From Deltaproteobacteria bacterium (GTDB lineage: Bacteria; Myxococcota_A; Polyangia; Polyangiales; Ga0077539): DNA of 64,000 nt. The stretch's first letter is position 1. Each line of letters begins with the position of its first letter. The notes beneath the pieces were generated by a model. The model was given only the letters and a program-made list of their open reading frames with translations, did not search any database and was not told the origin of the DNA. Shown one piece after another: positions 32,293 through 41,366 of the stretch. The position numbers and the translations under genes were made by a program. Where the stretch lies: assembly GCA_016704445.1 (NCBI GenBank), contig JADJAE010000001.1, positions 1-64,000 of the forward strand, read 5' to 3'.

Positions 32293-33558
32293 CTACTGAC
32301 GGCGGTACATCCGGTCGATGCGGCGCTCGGGGTCGTCGCGGTCGAGCAGCAGCAGCGTCGCGTAGAAGCCCCACTCGAAGGGCTTCATGGCCACGTAGAC
32401 GAGGTCGGCCATCCAGGCGCGGGTGATGTACCGGCTCACGGGCCACCCGAGGCGGTCGTAGGTGGCGCGGGCGAGGCGGCCGAAGCGGGGCCATCGGGCG
32501 TGGAGAAGGTCCTCGAAGGCGTTGGCCACCGCGAGCTGACGGTTGACCAGGATGGGGTGGCCGTTGCGCTCTCCCAGGCGCTCGGGGCGCACCAGCGAAG
32601 GGGTCCCGCGGGCGGCGACGGTGCAGAGGTAGTGGCAGTCCTGCACCACGATGTGCTGGATCGGCAGCCGAGAGAGCGCGTGGCCGCAGGTCTCGGTGAA
32701 CACATCGAGCGCGGCCGTGGGTCGGTGGTGCAGCGCGGCCATCACCACGGCGTAGACGCCCACGAGCACCGGCGCGGTGGCCAGCGAGGCGAGCAGCGTG
32801 GGGCGGTGCGCGGGCGCGTCGGCGGTCGGAGGCACCGCCGCGGGCGAGGTCCGAAAGACGCTCTCCGGCGGGGCGGGCGGGGGGGCGAGCGCGTCGGCGC
32901 CCCGGCGGCGGAGGCGCTCGATGAGCTCGTGGGCGTAGAGCCCGATGGTCACGAAGGGCCCCACCAGCGGCAGCGCGATGGGGAAGACCGCGAGGCCCCA
33001 GAGCAGGTCGGCGCACTGCACGGCGATCACGAGCTGCAGCCCGATGCCCACGAGCAGCAGCGAGTGCACCAGCAGCTCGGGGACCGCCGGGAGCTTCGCC
33101 GGGCGGCGGCGGGAGAGCACGAAGGCCAGCGCGGTGAGCGCGTGCAGGGTCACCAGCCCCACCGCCCCGCGAGCGCCCAGCACCCTGAACATCGCCGGGC
33201 CCGCGGAGCAGCTCGTGGTGCGGCACGCGCTTTCGAGCAGGGCGTAGTTGATCGCGAGGCCCCACGCCGGGAGCAGCCCGAGCACCAGCACGTAGAGCGC
33301 AGTGCGGTACGGACCCCGGCCGCGGTCGCGAACGCCCTGGTAGACCTTGAGGCAGGCGATGGCCCACCCTGCCAGCGCCAGTAGACCGAGGATGGTCGAG
33401 AGGGCGCTGGCAAAGCCCGGGTGGATGAACCGTAGGAACCCCATCAGCCCGGCGGACAGGACGAAGCCCACCGGCGCGCCGTAGCCCGTGGCCAGCAGCG
33501 CCGCGAGGCCGATGTCTCCCACCCACGCCCATGACCGGGCGCGCGATCCAGCTTCCAT
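32293..33558 (-). CDS. Multi-pass membrane protein (possibly DUF6688)
   Basis: 421 residues. About eight transmembrane helices in the first 290 residues (IGLAALLATGYGAPVGFVLS, LSTILGLLALAGWAIACL, ALYVLVLGLLPAWGLAINY and others). A soluble C-terminal part of about 120 residues carries IQHIVVQDCHYLCTVAARG, NGHPILVNRQLAVANAFEDLL and WGFYATLLLLDRDDPE. The Cys/His-bearing VQDCHYLC segment and the C-terminal layout recall the DUF6688 family; I am not certain of this assignment. Function unknown. It sits alone between the proline-rich lipoprotein and the transglutaminase-like gene, all on the minus strand. Confidence 0.7.
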   Translation of the reverse strand: MEAGSRARSWAWVGDIGLAALLATGYGAPVGFVLSAGLMGFLRFIHPGFASALSTILGLLALAGWAIACLKVYQGVRDRGRGPYRTALYVLVLGLLPAWGLAINYALLESACRTTSCSAGPAMFRVLGARGAVGLVTLHALTALAFVLSRRRPAKLPAVPELLVHSLLLVGIGLQLVIAVQCADLLWGLAVFPIALPLVGPFVTIGLYAHELIERLRRRGADALAPPPAPPESVFRTSPAAVPPTADAPAHRPTLLASLATAPVLVGVYAVVMAALHHRPTAALDVFTETCGHALSRLPIQHIVVQDCHYLCTVAARGTPSLVRPERLGERNGHPILVNRQLAVANAFEDLLHARWPRFGRLARATYDRLGWPVSRYITRAWMADLVYVAMKPFEWGFYATLLLLDRDDPERRIDRMYRRQ

Positions 33559-33612
33559 GCGCCGACGGTACTCCCGTCGGGGCGTCGCCTCACCCCGCCG
33601 CAGGGTCGATGG

Positions 33613-35268
33613 TCAGGGACGCAGCCCGAGCGGTCGCCTGGGATCGACGTCCGGCGCAGCCTCCGGGCCCGCCGTGAGCGGCGTCGCCACGCCGTAGTTG
33701 CGGTCGATCTGGTTGCGCAGCCGCTGCTCCGCCCGGTACCACCCGCGGCGGATGGGGTCGTCGGTGCAGGTCGAGAGCTCGGCGCTCCCCGGGGGCGCTC
33801 CCCAGCGCAGCTCGACGCAGTGGTAGGGGTCGAAGGAGAGCGAGAAGAGCCGGTCGAGCACCGTCTCCAGAGGGAGCGTCACCGTCGCGCCAGCGCTGTT
33901 GACGTAGCGGGTCTCGCACCCGGGGCGGGCGATCTCCTCCCGCCACGCCGCCCTCATGCGCTCGAGGAGAGCAGGGTCGCTCGCGCTCGCGGCGACGGCG
34001 TCGTGGAGCTCGCGCACCGCGGCCTTCAGCCGGGCGTCGCGAGAGGGGGTCGACCAGGTCTCCCAGTCGCCGGTGGTGCCGTAGATGTTCCAGGGGAGAG
34101 CGGCGGGGTGGGGCTGGCGCTGGATGCCCGCGGCGAGCGAGGCGTCGACGGCCTCGGCGCGGTCGGCCACGTCGCGGCAGAGCGAGGCGACCTGCTCTCG
34201 GAGGTCGAGCACCGGGTCGACCACCGCCCCCGCGGAGGCGAGCCGATGGCGCACCCACTGGTGGTAGCCGACCCGGGCGCGCGCTCCGGCGTCGGGGTCG
34301 GGCACGGCGGGCTGCCACGCGGCGGGGCTCCACTGGGAGTCGCCGTCGAAGCCGGGGATCTCGTCGTTACCTGCCCTGGTAAGATGCTCCCCGTCCCAGC
34401 GCAGCGGCCGGAAGTTCTGGAAGCCTCCACCGAGGCTGCGGGTGCCGATGGCGAAGGCCTCTCCGAAGCGCTTGTAGGTGAGCGACCCGTCGGGGTGACC
34501 GTCGATCAGGTAGACGGTCCCGTCGGGGCGCACCTCGATCACCACCAGCACGTGACCGTTGGGGTCGTAGTAGGCCGTCCCAGGGCGCACGGCGTCGCGG
34601 TCGATGCGAGGCGGATAGAGGTCGCCACCGGGCACGTCGGGCGACACCCGGTACATCCCCGAGTGCACGTCGTCGACCATGGCCCTGAGCGCCGCGCGGG
34701 CGGTGCGGAAGTCCGTCCAGGCGCGCCACCGGGAGGGCCGCACCCGCAGCATGTAGCGGGGATCGTCCCCGTAGCCGCGCACCCTGGCCACGTAGCCGAA
34801 GGGCAGCCGGCGCTTGAAGGCGAAGTAGGCCCGGAGGATGTACGGCAGGTCGGCGCAGTCGACGGTGAGCGAGAGCCTCCGGTCGGAGGAGGCGTCGAAG
34901 AGGGTGTTGGCCGAAGGGTCGCCGAGGCAGCGGTCGAGGCGGCGGCAGCGGCGCTGCGCGATGGCCGCCCCGAGCCGGGCCACGAAGGCGCTGTACTCGC
35001 CCTCCATCCGGTCGTTCCAGGTGTTGACCGCGGCCCAGGAGTCACGGAGCGGGAGGTCGAGCGTCGAGCGGCCGGGCGGGGCCTCCGCCGCGGCGTCCAT
35101 CGGCGGCAGCGGCGGTTCGGGGAGGTCCTCCAGGGCGGCCGCGTCGGGCGCGTCCTCGGGGGCGGGCACGTCGATCGCGAGCGCGTCGAGCCGGTCGGGC
35201 GCGTCGACCTGCGGGGGGCGGCGGCAGGACGCGAGCAGGGAGAGCATCAGCGCGGCGCACGCCTTCAC
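33613..35268 (-). CDS. Lipoprotein with transglutaminase-like Cys-His-Asp arrangement
   Basis: 551 residues if started at GTG 35268, which gives a compact lipoprotein signal (MKACAALMLSLLASC). A GTG at 35322 would add 18 residues and overlap cysD. After an Asp/Pro-rich linker comes a folded domain with Cys in LTVDCADLPYILRAYFAFK, His in GHVLVVIEVRPDG and Asp in VYLIDGHPDGS, spaced as in transglutaminase-like or NlpC/P60 hydrolases. The last 250 residues are mainly helical, with YHQWVRHRLASAG and VELRWGAPPGS. Likely an envelope-attached amidase, peptidase or inactive relative; the substrate is unknown. It diverges from cysD with only 35 nt between starts. Confidence 0.68.
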   Translation of the reverse strand: MKACAALMLSLLASCRRPPQVDAPDRLDALAIDVPAPEDAPDAAALEDLPEPPLPPMDAAAEAPPGRSTLDLPLRDSWAAVNTWNDRMEGEYSAFVARLGAAIAQRRCRRLDRCLGDPSANTLFDASSDRRLSLTVDCADLPYILRAYFAFKRRLPFGYVARVRGYGDDPRYMLRVRPSRWRAWTDFRTARAALRAMVDDVHSGMYRVSPDVPGGDLYPPRIDRDAVRPGTAYYDPNGHVLVVIEVRPDGTVYLIDGHPDGSLTYKRFGEAFAIGTRSLGGGFQNFRPLRWDGEHLTRAGNDEIPGFDGDSQWSPAAWQPAVPDPDAGARARVGYHQWVRHRLASAGAVVDPVLDLREQVASLCRDVADRAEAVDASLAAGIQRQPHPAALPWNIYGTTGDWETWSTPSRDARLKAAVRELHDAVAASASDPALLERMRAAWREEIARPGCETRYVNSAGATVTLPLETVLDRLFSLSFDPYHCVELRWGAPPGSAELSTCTDDPIRRGWYRAEQRLRNQIDRNYGVATPLTAGPEAAPDVDPRRPLGLRP

Positions 35269-35303
35269 TTGCCTGGACGCTGCGTCTGTTTTAGTGAAGC
35301 CAT

Positions 35304-36218
35304 GTGGAGATCGATCGCTCACGTTGGACGCACCTGAAGGCGCTGGAGGCGGAGAGCATCCACATCATCCGGGAGGTGGCGGCGGAGTTCGCCAGCCCGG
35401 TGATGCTCTACTCCATCGGCAAGGACTCGGCGGTGATGCTACGGCTCGCGCTGAAGGCCTTCCACCCTGCGCCGCTGCCCTTCCCCCTGCTGCACATCGA
35501 CACGACGTGGAAGTTCGGGGCGATGATCGAGTTTCGCGACCGCTTCACCCGCGAGCTGGGGCTCGACCTGCGGGTGCACACCAACGCCGAGGGACTCGCG
35601 CAGGGGATCAACCCCTTCGACCACGGTAGCTCGCGGTACACGCAGGTGATGAAGACCCAGGGCCTGCTCCAGGCGCTGGAGGCCGGCGGCTACGACGCGG
35701 CCTTCGGGGGAGCGCGCCGCGACGAGGAGAAGTCGCGCGCCAAGGAGCGGGTGTACTCCTTCCGCGACGGCCGCGGGCAGTGGGACCCGAAGAGCCAGCG
35801 CCCCGAGCTCTGGAACCTCTACAACGGCCGCGTTCGCAAGGGCGAGAGCATCCGCGCCTTCCCCCTCTCCAACTGGACCGAGCTGGACGTCTGGCAATAC
35901 ATCTACCTGGAGGGCATCCCGATCGTGCCGCTGTACTTCGCGGCCCTGCGGCCGGTGGTGGAGCGCGAGGGCTCGCTCATCATGGTCGACGACGACCGGA
36001 TGCGGCTGCGGCCCGGGGAGACGCCGCAGATGCGCAGCGTGAGGTTTCGCACGCTGGGCTGCTACCCCCTGAGCGGGGCGGTGCCCTCCACGGCCTCGAC
36101 GCTGCCGGAGATCATCCGGGAGATGCTGCTGGCGCGAAGCTCCGAGCGGCAGGGTCGCCTCATCGATCATGATGAAGACGCCTCCATGGAACTGAAGAAG
36201 CGCGAAGGCTACTTCTGA
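35304..36218 (+). CDS. cysD: Sulfate adenylyltransferase subunit 2
   Basis: 304 residues, typical for CysD. PP-loop ATP pyrophosphatase motif MLYSIGKDSAVMLRLALKAF, then LHIDTTWKF, AFGGARRDEEKSRAKER, WNLYNGRVRKGESIRAFPLSN, TELDVWQYI and LGCYPLSGAV, ending in KKREGYF. With CysN it makes adenosine 5'-phosphosulfate from ATP and sulfate in the cytoplasm. The start is GTG 35304 (an ATG overlaps it out of frame). cysN follows 1 nt after the stop, so the two are translationally close. Confidence 0.96.
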   Translation: MEIDRSRWTHLKALEAESIHIIREVAAEFASPVMLYSIGKDSAVMLRLALKAFHPAPLPFPLLHIDTTWKFGAMIEFRDRFTRELGLDLRVHTNAEGLAQGINPFDHGSSRYTQVMKTQGLLQALEAGGYDAAFGGARRDEEKSRAKERVYSFRDGRGQWDPKSQRPELWNLYNGRVRKGESIRAFPLSNWTELDVWQYIYLEGIPIVPLYFAALRPVVEREGSLIMVDDDRMRLRPGETPQMRSVRFRTLGCYPLSGAVPSTASTLPEIIREMLLARSSERQGRLIDHDEDASMELKKREGYF

Positions 36219-36219
36219 C

Positions 36220-37914
36220 ATGAACGAGCACGGGGAGATCGAGCGCGACGTCGAGGGGTGGCTCGCGCGGCACGAGCAGAAGCAGCTCCTGCGCTTCGTC
36301 ACGGTGGGCTCGGTGGACGACGGCAAGAGCACCCTCATCGGGCGCCTGCTGCACGACGCCAACGGGGTCTACGACGACCAGCTCGCGTCGGTGAAGCGGG
36401 CGAGCGCGAGGGGCGCCATCCACGACAGCGCCAACGACGGCGAGGAGATCGACTTCTCGCTCTTCACCGACGGGCTCAAGGCCGAGCGCGAGCAGGGCAT
36501 CACCATCGACGTGGCCTACCGGTACTTCACGACCCCGTCGCGGAAGTACATCCTCGCCGACACCCCCGGGCACGTGCAGTACACGCGCAACATGGCCACC
36601 GGGGCGTCGACCGCGGACGTCGCGCTGATCCTGCTCGACGCTCGCCTCGGGGTGCAGCCGCAGAGCCGGAGGCACGCGTACATCGCCTCGCTGCTGGGCA
36701 TCCCCAACCTGCTGGTGTGCGTCAACAAGATGGACCTCGTCGGCTACGACCCGGCGGTCTTCGATCGGCTGAGCGAGGAGTTCGGAGGCTTCGCCCGGAG
36801 GCTGGGCTTCCGCGACGTGAGCACGCTGCCGGTGAGCGCCCGGCGCGGCGACAACGTGGTCGCCCGCTCGCGCATGACCCCCTGGTACGACGGTCCGACG
36901 CTGCTGGAGTACCTGGAGCGCGTGCCGGTGGGGGCGGCGCTCGACCACGCCCCGATGCGCTTCCCGGTGCAGCTCGTGCTGCGCCCCCACCTCGACTACC
37001 GCGGCTTCGCGGGCCAGGTGGCGTCCGGGGCGCTGCGGCCGGGCGACCGGGTGCGGGTGCTCCCCTCGCGCAGGGAGACCACCGTGCGCTCGATCGACGC
37101 CTGGTCGGGAGAGCTGCCGGTCGCCTACGCCCCGATGAGCGTGACGGTGCGCCTCGCCGACGAGGTGGACGTCTCCCGCGGCGACATGCTGGTCCCCGTC
37201 GGCGCGGAGCCTCGGGTGGTGGAGCGCGCCGTGGCCGACCTCGTGTGGATGAGCGAGCGCCCGCTCGACCTGAGGCGAGCCTACCTGGTCAAGCACACGA
37301 CCCGGGTCGTCTCCGCGAGGATCGAGCGGGTGCTGGGGCGCACCGACCTGGAGACCCTGGAGACGCTTCCCGCGGAGGGGATGAGCCTCAACGACATCGG
37401 GCGGGTGGTGCTCTCCTGCAGCCGCCCCCTCTTCGTGGACGCCTACGGCGTCAACCGGGTGACCGGGGCCTTCATCGTGATCGACGCGCTCAGCAACGAC
37501 ACGGTGGCCGCGGGGATGCTGCGAGACGACGCGGTCCCGGCGGCGCTGGCCTCCGGGCGCAGGGCGACGTCGCAGGTGGACGCCTGGGAGCGACGACGGC
37601 GCCTCGGCCACGCGGGCGCGGCGCTCTGGGTGCCGGACACCGGCGAGGCCGCGAGGGCGACGGCCGTGGCGCTGGAGCGGGCGCTCTTCGACGCGGGCGT
37701 GGTGGCCACGCTGCTGGAGGCCGAGGCGGGCGCCGCCGCGCTGGTGGCCGCTGGGGTGGTGGCCGCGGGCGTGGTGGCGGTGTGCCTGGCCGCGGGCGCC
37801 AGCGAGGCCACGGCGGACGCGCTGCGGCACGACGTGGGTGAAGACGCGTTCATTCGAGTAGAGGACGCCGACGAGGCGCTGGCGACGCTGAGGGCGCGGG
37901 GGCTCCTGGGTTAA
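36220..37914 (+). CDS. cysN: Sulfate adenylyltransferase subunit 1 with degenerate APS-kinase-like C-terminus
   Basis: 564 residues. EF-Tu-like GTPase domain: G1 GSVDDGKSTLIGRLL, G2-region QGITIDVAYR, G3 DTPGHVQYTRNMATG, G4 VNKMDL, then two beta-barrel domains to about residue 430. GTP hydrolysis drives APS synthesis by CysD. Bifunctional CysNC proteins carry an APS kinase after RATSQVDAWERRRRLG. Here that place reads GAALWVPDTGEAARATAVAL: the frame and the ALFDAGVVATLLE helix are kept, but the P-loop GxSGSGKS is gone and the domain is only about 100 residues. PAPS synthesis must therefore come from elsewhere, or is not needed. Confidence 0.94.
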   Translation: MNEHGEIERDVEGWLARHEQKQLLRFVTVGSVDDGKSTLIGRLLHDANGVYDDQLASVKRASARGAIHDSANDGEEIDFSLFTDGLKAEREQGITIDVAYRYFTTPSRKYILADTPGHVQYTRNMATGASTADVALILLDARLGVQPQSRRHAYIASLLGIPNLLVCVNKMDLVGYDPAVFDRLSEEFGGFARRLGFRDVSTLPVSARRGDNVVARSRMTPWYDGPTLLEYLERVPVGAALDHAPMRFPVQLVLRPHLDYRGFAGQVASGALRPGDRVRVLPSRRETTVRSIDAWSGELPVAYAPMSVTVRLADEVDVSRGDMLVPVGAEPRVVERAVADLVWMSERPLDLRRAYLVKHTTRVVSARIERVLGRTDLETLETLPAEGMSLNDIGRVVLSCSRPLFVDAYGVNRVTGAFIVIDALSNDTVAAGMLRDDAVPAALASGRRATSQVDAWERRRRLGHAGAALWVPDTGEAARATAVALERALFDAGVVATLLEAEAGAAALVAAGVVAAGVVAVCLAAGASEATADALRHDVGEDAFIRVEDADEALATLRARGLLG

Positions 37915-37923
37915 GGGGAGCGA

Positions 37924-39621
37924 TCAGCCCGCGCGCTCGGCGGGCATCTCCCTGGGCCAGGTGAAGCGGAAGCACGCCCTCTTCCCTTCGGCGGACTCCA
38001 CCCAGGCGCGGCTGTCCATCGAGGCGACGATTTTGCGCACCACCAAGAGGCCGATGCCCGTCCCCTCGACCTGGTCGCGGGGCCGGAGGGTCTGGAAGAT
38101 CGCCCAGATGCGCTCGTGGTAGGCGGGCGCGATGCCGCCGCCGTTGTCGCTCACGGAGAACTCCCAGAACGCCCCCGCCTCGCGCCCGCCCACGCGCACC
38201 GCGGCCTCGGGCCCGGCGTGCTTCAGCGCGTTGCTGATGAGGTTCAAGAACACCTGCTGAAGCGGCACCCTGGCCGTGCGCAGCACCGGCATCCCGGGGT
38301 CGACGGTGATCGCCGCGCTCGACGGCGGGGCGAGCAGCTCGATGGCCTCCGTGAGCAGCGCGCCCACGTCCACCTCGCTCACCTCGCGCCCGGTCCGGCC
38401 CGCGCGGGAGTAGCTCAGGATGCCCTCGATGAGGTCCTCCAGGCGGCGCACCCGGCGGCGGAGCATGGAGAGGTGCGCCCGGGCGGCGTCGGTGATGTGC
38501 TCGCCGAGGTCCTCCTCGATCCACTCGGAGAGCGCCGCGATGCCCCGCAGCGGGGCCTTGAGGTCGTGCGAGGCCACGTGCGCGAAGCCGTCGAGGTCGG
38601 CGTTGCTGCGCTCCAGCGCCGCGATGAGCCCCTCGGCGCGCGCCACGGCCCCCTGCGCCTCGCGGTAGAGCAGCGAGTTGTCCACCGCGGCCGCCGTGCG
38701 CAGCGCGAACTCCTCGACGAGGCTGAGGTCCGCGGGGCCGAAGGTGCGGCCGGAGACGTCCGTGACCAGCGAGAGCGCGCCGACGATGCGGTCGCGCACC
38801 TTCAGCGGGACGATCATCGCAGAGCGCACTCCGAGCGCCTTCAGCACCCGGAGCTGGTCGTCATCGACCGCGACGCTGGCGAGCACCTCGTCGTCCACCT
38901 TCGGGAGAAACACCGCCTCGCCGGTGCGCATCATCCGGGCGACGCCGAGGGGCTGCTCGGGCCCCAGCAGGTGCTGCTCGTGGAGCTGCCGGGCGAGGGC
39001 CTCCTTGGCCGGGTCGACGTTGGCGACCGCCACGCGCCTCGCGGTGCGACCGTCCTCCGAGACGTACACCCCGCAGCCGTCGCAGAGGGCCGGGACCGCG
39101 AGGCGCACCGCGCGCCGCAGCGTGTCCTCGTAGTCGAGCGTGGAGGCGAGCTCGCGGCTGGCCTCCAGCAGGAAGCGCTGCCGCTCCTCCGCGCGCTTCT
39201 GCTCCGAGAGGTCACGGATGTAGCCCGCGAAGAGGATGCCCGAGCTCCCGGTCACCATCGCGATGGCGAGCTCCACCGGGAGCTCGGTGCCGTCCGAGCG
39301 CTGGGCGGTGAGCGTCACGCGCCGGCCCAGGATGGTCGGCTGCCCGGTGGCGAGGTAGCGAGCGAGACCCGCACGGTGCGCCTCGCGGAAGCGCTCAGGG
39401 ATGATGAGCTCCGCCAGCATCCGGCCCATCGCGGCGGCGCGGGAGTACCCGAACACCTGCTCCGCGGCGGGGTTGAACTCCCGCACGCGCCCCGCCTCGT
39501 CCATGACGATGATCGGGTCGAGGGCCGCCCCGAAGACGGCGACCTGAAGCGCCTCGACGTCGAGCATCGACAGGCGAGCGACCGGGCCCTCGATGGACTT
39601 CTCCATGCTCATTCGTACCAC
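37924..39621 (-). CDS. Soluble PAS-GAF sensor histidine kinase
   Basis: 565 residues with no membrane helix. PAS domain near 25-140 (DPIIVMDEAGRVREFNPAAEQVFGYS), GAF domain near 165-310 (LCDGCGVYVSEDGRTARRVAV, then LGVRSAMIVPLKVRDRIVGAL). HisKA has His in FAHVASHDLKAPLRGIAAL; HATPase has NLISNALKHAG, DNGGGIAP and GTGIGLLVVRKIV. This is the phytochrome-like kinase type common in myxobacteria. No partner response regulator is adjacent, so it is an orphan kinase. Two further Met codons follow within the first six residues, so the exact start is uncertain. Its 3' end faces cysN across 9 nt. Confidence 0.88.
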   Translation of the reverse strand: MVRMSMEKSIEGPVARLSMLDVEALQVAVFGAALDPIIVMDEAGRVREFNPAAEQVFGYSRAAAMGRMLAELIIPERFREAHRAGLARYLATGQPTILGRRVTLTAQRSDGTELPVELAIAMVTGSSGILFAGYIRDLSEQKRAEERQRFLLEASRELASTLDYEDTLRRAVRLAVPALCDGCGVYVSEDGRTARRVAVANVDPAKEALARQLHEQHLLGPEQPLGVARMMRTGEAVFLPKVDDEVLASVAVDDDQLRVLKALGVRSAMIVPLKVRDRIVGALSLVTDVSGRTFGPADLSLVEEFALRTAAAVDNSLLYREAQGAVARAEGLIAALERSNADLDGFAHVASHDLKAPLRGIAALSEWIEEDLGEHITDAARAHLSMLRRRVRRLEDLIEGILSYSRAGRTGREVSEVDVGALLTEAIELLAPPSSAAITVDPGMPVLRTARVPLQQVFLNLISNALKHAGPEAAVRVGGREAGAFWEFSVSDNGGGIAPAYHERIWAIFQTLRPRDQVEGTGIGLLVVRKIVASMDSRAWVESAEGKRACFRFTWPREMPAERAG

Positions 39622-39650
39622 CCGTCACGGGTGTGTTGGCGAGCTCCCCC

Positions 39651-40268
39651 TCAGCGCAGCGCGCCGCGGATCGTCTCCAGCAGCTGCTGCCGGTGGAAGA
39701 GCTCGGTCACGTAGTCCATGCGGTCGGTCTCGAGCACCAGCGTGGGCGAGCGGTCGTAGCGGGCGAACCACTGCTCGTAGAGCCCGTGCAGCGCGCGCAG
39801 GTAGGGCGTCGGGATCGCCTGCTCGTAGGCGCGCCCGCGCAGCTGGATGCGCTTGCGGAGGGTCTTCACCTCGCAGCGCAGGTAGATCATCAGGTCCGGC
39901 GGGCGCAGCTCGCTGCGCAGCGAGGTGTAGAGGTCGGAGTACGTCGCCCAGTCGCGGTCGTTGATGTGGCCCTGCTGGTGGAGGTACTGGGCGAAGATCT
40001 CGGCGTCCTCGTCCAGCGTGCGGTCCTGCACCACGCCTCGGCCCGAGGCCTCGAGCTCCCGGTGGATCTTGAAGCGCTTCACCAGGAAGAAGAGCTGGCT
40101 GTTGAAGGCCCAGCGCGGCATGTCGGCGTAGAAGTCCGCGAGGTACGGGTTCTCGTCGTGCGGCTCGAAGAAGGGCGTGAGCTCGAACTGCTGGCAGAGC
40201 CACTTCACCAGGCTCGATTTGCCAGCGCCCATGTTGCCGGCCACGGCGATGTAGCGAGGGGGTGCCAT
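39651..40268 (-). CDS. Deoxynucleoside kinase
   Basis: 205 residues. The P-loop is AVAGNMGAGKSSLVKWL. Substrate-site phrases include FFEPHDENPYLADFY, FNSQLFFLVKRF and the DRxxxED stretch QDRTLDEDAEIFA; the lid is KTLRKRIQLRGRAYEQ. This is the Dak/Dgk-type family that phosphorylates deoxynucleosides for dNTP salvage. ATG 40268 opens the reading cleanly. It lies 29 nt upstream of the PAS-GAF kinase on the same strand, with no known functional link. Confidence 0.92.
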   Translation of the reverse strand: MAPPRYIAVAGNMGAGKSSLVKWLCQQFELTPFFEPHDENPYLADFYADMPRWAFNSQLFFLVKRFKIHRELEASGRGVVQDRTLDEDAEIFAQYLHQQGHINDRDWATYSDLYTSLRSELRPPDLMIYLRCEVKTLRKRIQLRGRAYEQAIPTPYLRALHGLYEQWFARYDRSPTLVLETDRMDYVTELFHRQQLLETIRGALR

Positions 40269-40319
40269 CGGTGACCGCGAGGGTAGTGCCCCGAGCGCCC
40301 GCGCCGACAGTTTCCGGCC

Positions 40320-41357
40320 TCAGTCGTCGTCGTCGTCGACCGCGACCTCGTCGGAGTCCGCGGACTCGTCGATGGTGCCGTCGAGCTCCACCCGTCGCCG
40401 CCGCGACTGCGGGGCCTCGCGACGCACCGCGCTCTCCGGAGCCACCGCGGACTCCGCCGCCGGAGCGAGCACCACCTGGGTCGAGGTCGAGGGCGCCGTG
40501 GGCCGCGCGGTCAGCACCGGCGGGGCCGCCATCACCGGCGAGCTGCGCCGCGCCGTCGCGCGCTGCTGCCAGAGGCGGGCGAGCGAGGGCAGCACCGTGG
40601 CGCGCAGCATCCGCATCAGCCCATCGGGCATCGAGAGCGTCTCGTGGCCGTCGTCGTCCAGCGGCGCACCGAGGTCGCGGGCCCGCTGGAGCAGCTCCAG
40701 AATCCTGAGCATCCCCTGCTCTCTCACCGCGGCCAGGGTCGCCACGTCGAAGCGCGCGCCCAGCACCGCCGCCGCCCTCAGGGTCATCAGCTCCTCCGGG
40801 CCCATCGCCTGGAGCGCCGCCCCCCACTGGCCCTCGTCCGCCGAGGCCGCGGGCGTCGCCGGGGCCGTCGCCACGACCTCCACCGCCCCGAGCTCCCTCG
40901 CGGTGTCGAAGAGCGCCTGCGCCTCGCCCGAGAGCGGATCGCCCGTGAAGCCCAGCACCACGGGCATCCGCAGCGAGCCCGGCATGGAGAGCCAGCGGCG
41001 CAGCAGGGCCAGGGTGTCGTGGTCGGCGTGGTTCACCTGATCGAAGAGCAGCGCGCAGCCCGACGGGGTCTTCGCCGCGAGGCGGTTGATGGCGCGGGCC
41101 AGGGCCTCGGGGCGGGCTCCCTCGCCCACCCGCATCATGCCGATGGAGTCGATGGCGTGCTCCTCGCCGATCCATTGGAGGGCGCGCGAGGCCGCCTCTC
41201 GCAGCGGCCCGAGGGGCTTGGACCCCTCCTCGCAGCGCACCCTCAGCGCCGCCCACCCCGGCGGGATGGGCAGCACCATGGGCAGCTCGCCCCGCACCAG
41301 CACCGGGTGCCCTTCGGTGAGGGCGCGCTGCATCGCGTGAGCGTCGAGTTGGTTCAT
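40320..41357 (-). CDS. AAA-like protein without a recognisable P-loop, acidic tail
   Basis: 345 residues. The region GCALLFDQVNHADHDTLALLRRWL resembles the Walker B and following helix of AAA/NACHT-type ATPases, and VVLGFTGDPLSGEAQALFD resembles sensor 1. The PEELMTLRAAAVLGARFDVATLA segment resembles the winged-helix follow-on in AAA_16 regulators. No GxxxxGK[ST] exists in the position before it (VLVRGELPMVLPIPPG stands there), so nucleotide binding is doubtful. The C-terminal 90 residues are low complexity and end in EVAVDDDDD. Its role is unknown; it might be a scaffold derived from a signalling ATPase. Confidence 0.62.
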   Translation of the reverse strand: MNQLDAHAMQRALTEGHPVLVRGELPMVLPIPPGWAALRVRCEEGSKPLGPLREAASRALQWIGEEHAIDSIGMMRVGEGARPEALARAINRLAAKTPSGCALLFDQVNHADHDTLALLRRWLSMPGSLRMPVVLGFTGDPLSGEAQALFDTARELGAVEVVATAPATPAASADEGQWGAALQAMGPEELMTLRAAAVLGARFDVATLAAVREQGMLRILELLQRARDLGAPLDDDGHETLSMPDGLMRMLRATVLPSLARLWQQRATARRSSPVMAAPPVLTARPTAPSTSTQVVLAPAAESAVAPESAVRREAPQSRRRRVELDGTIDESADSDEVAVDDDDD

Positions 41358-41366
41358 GGAGGGTTC

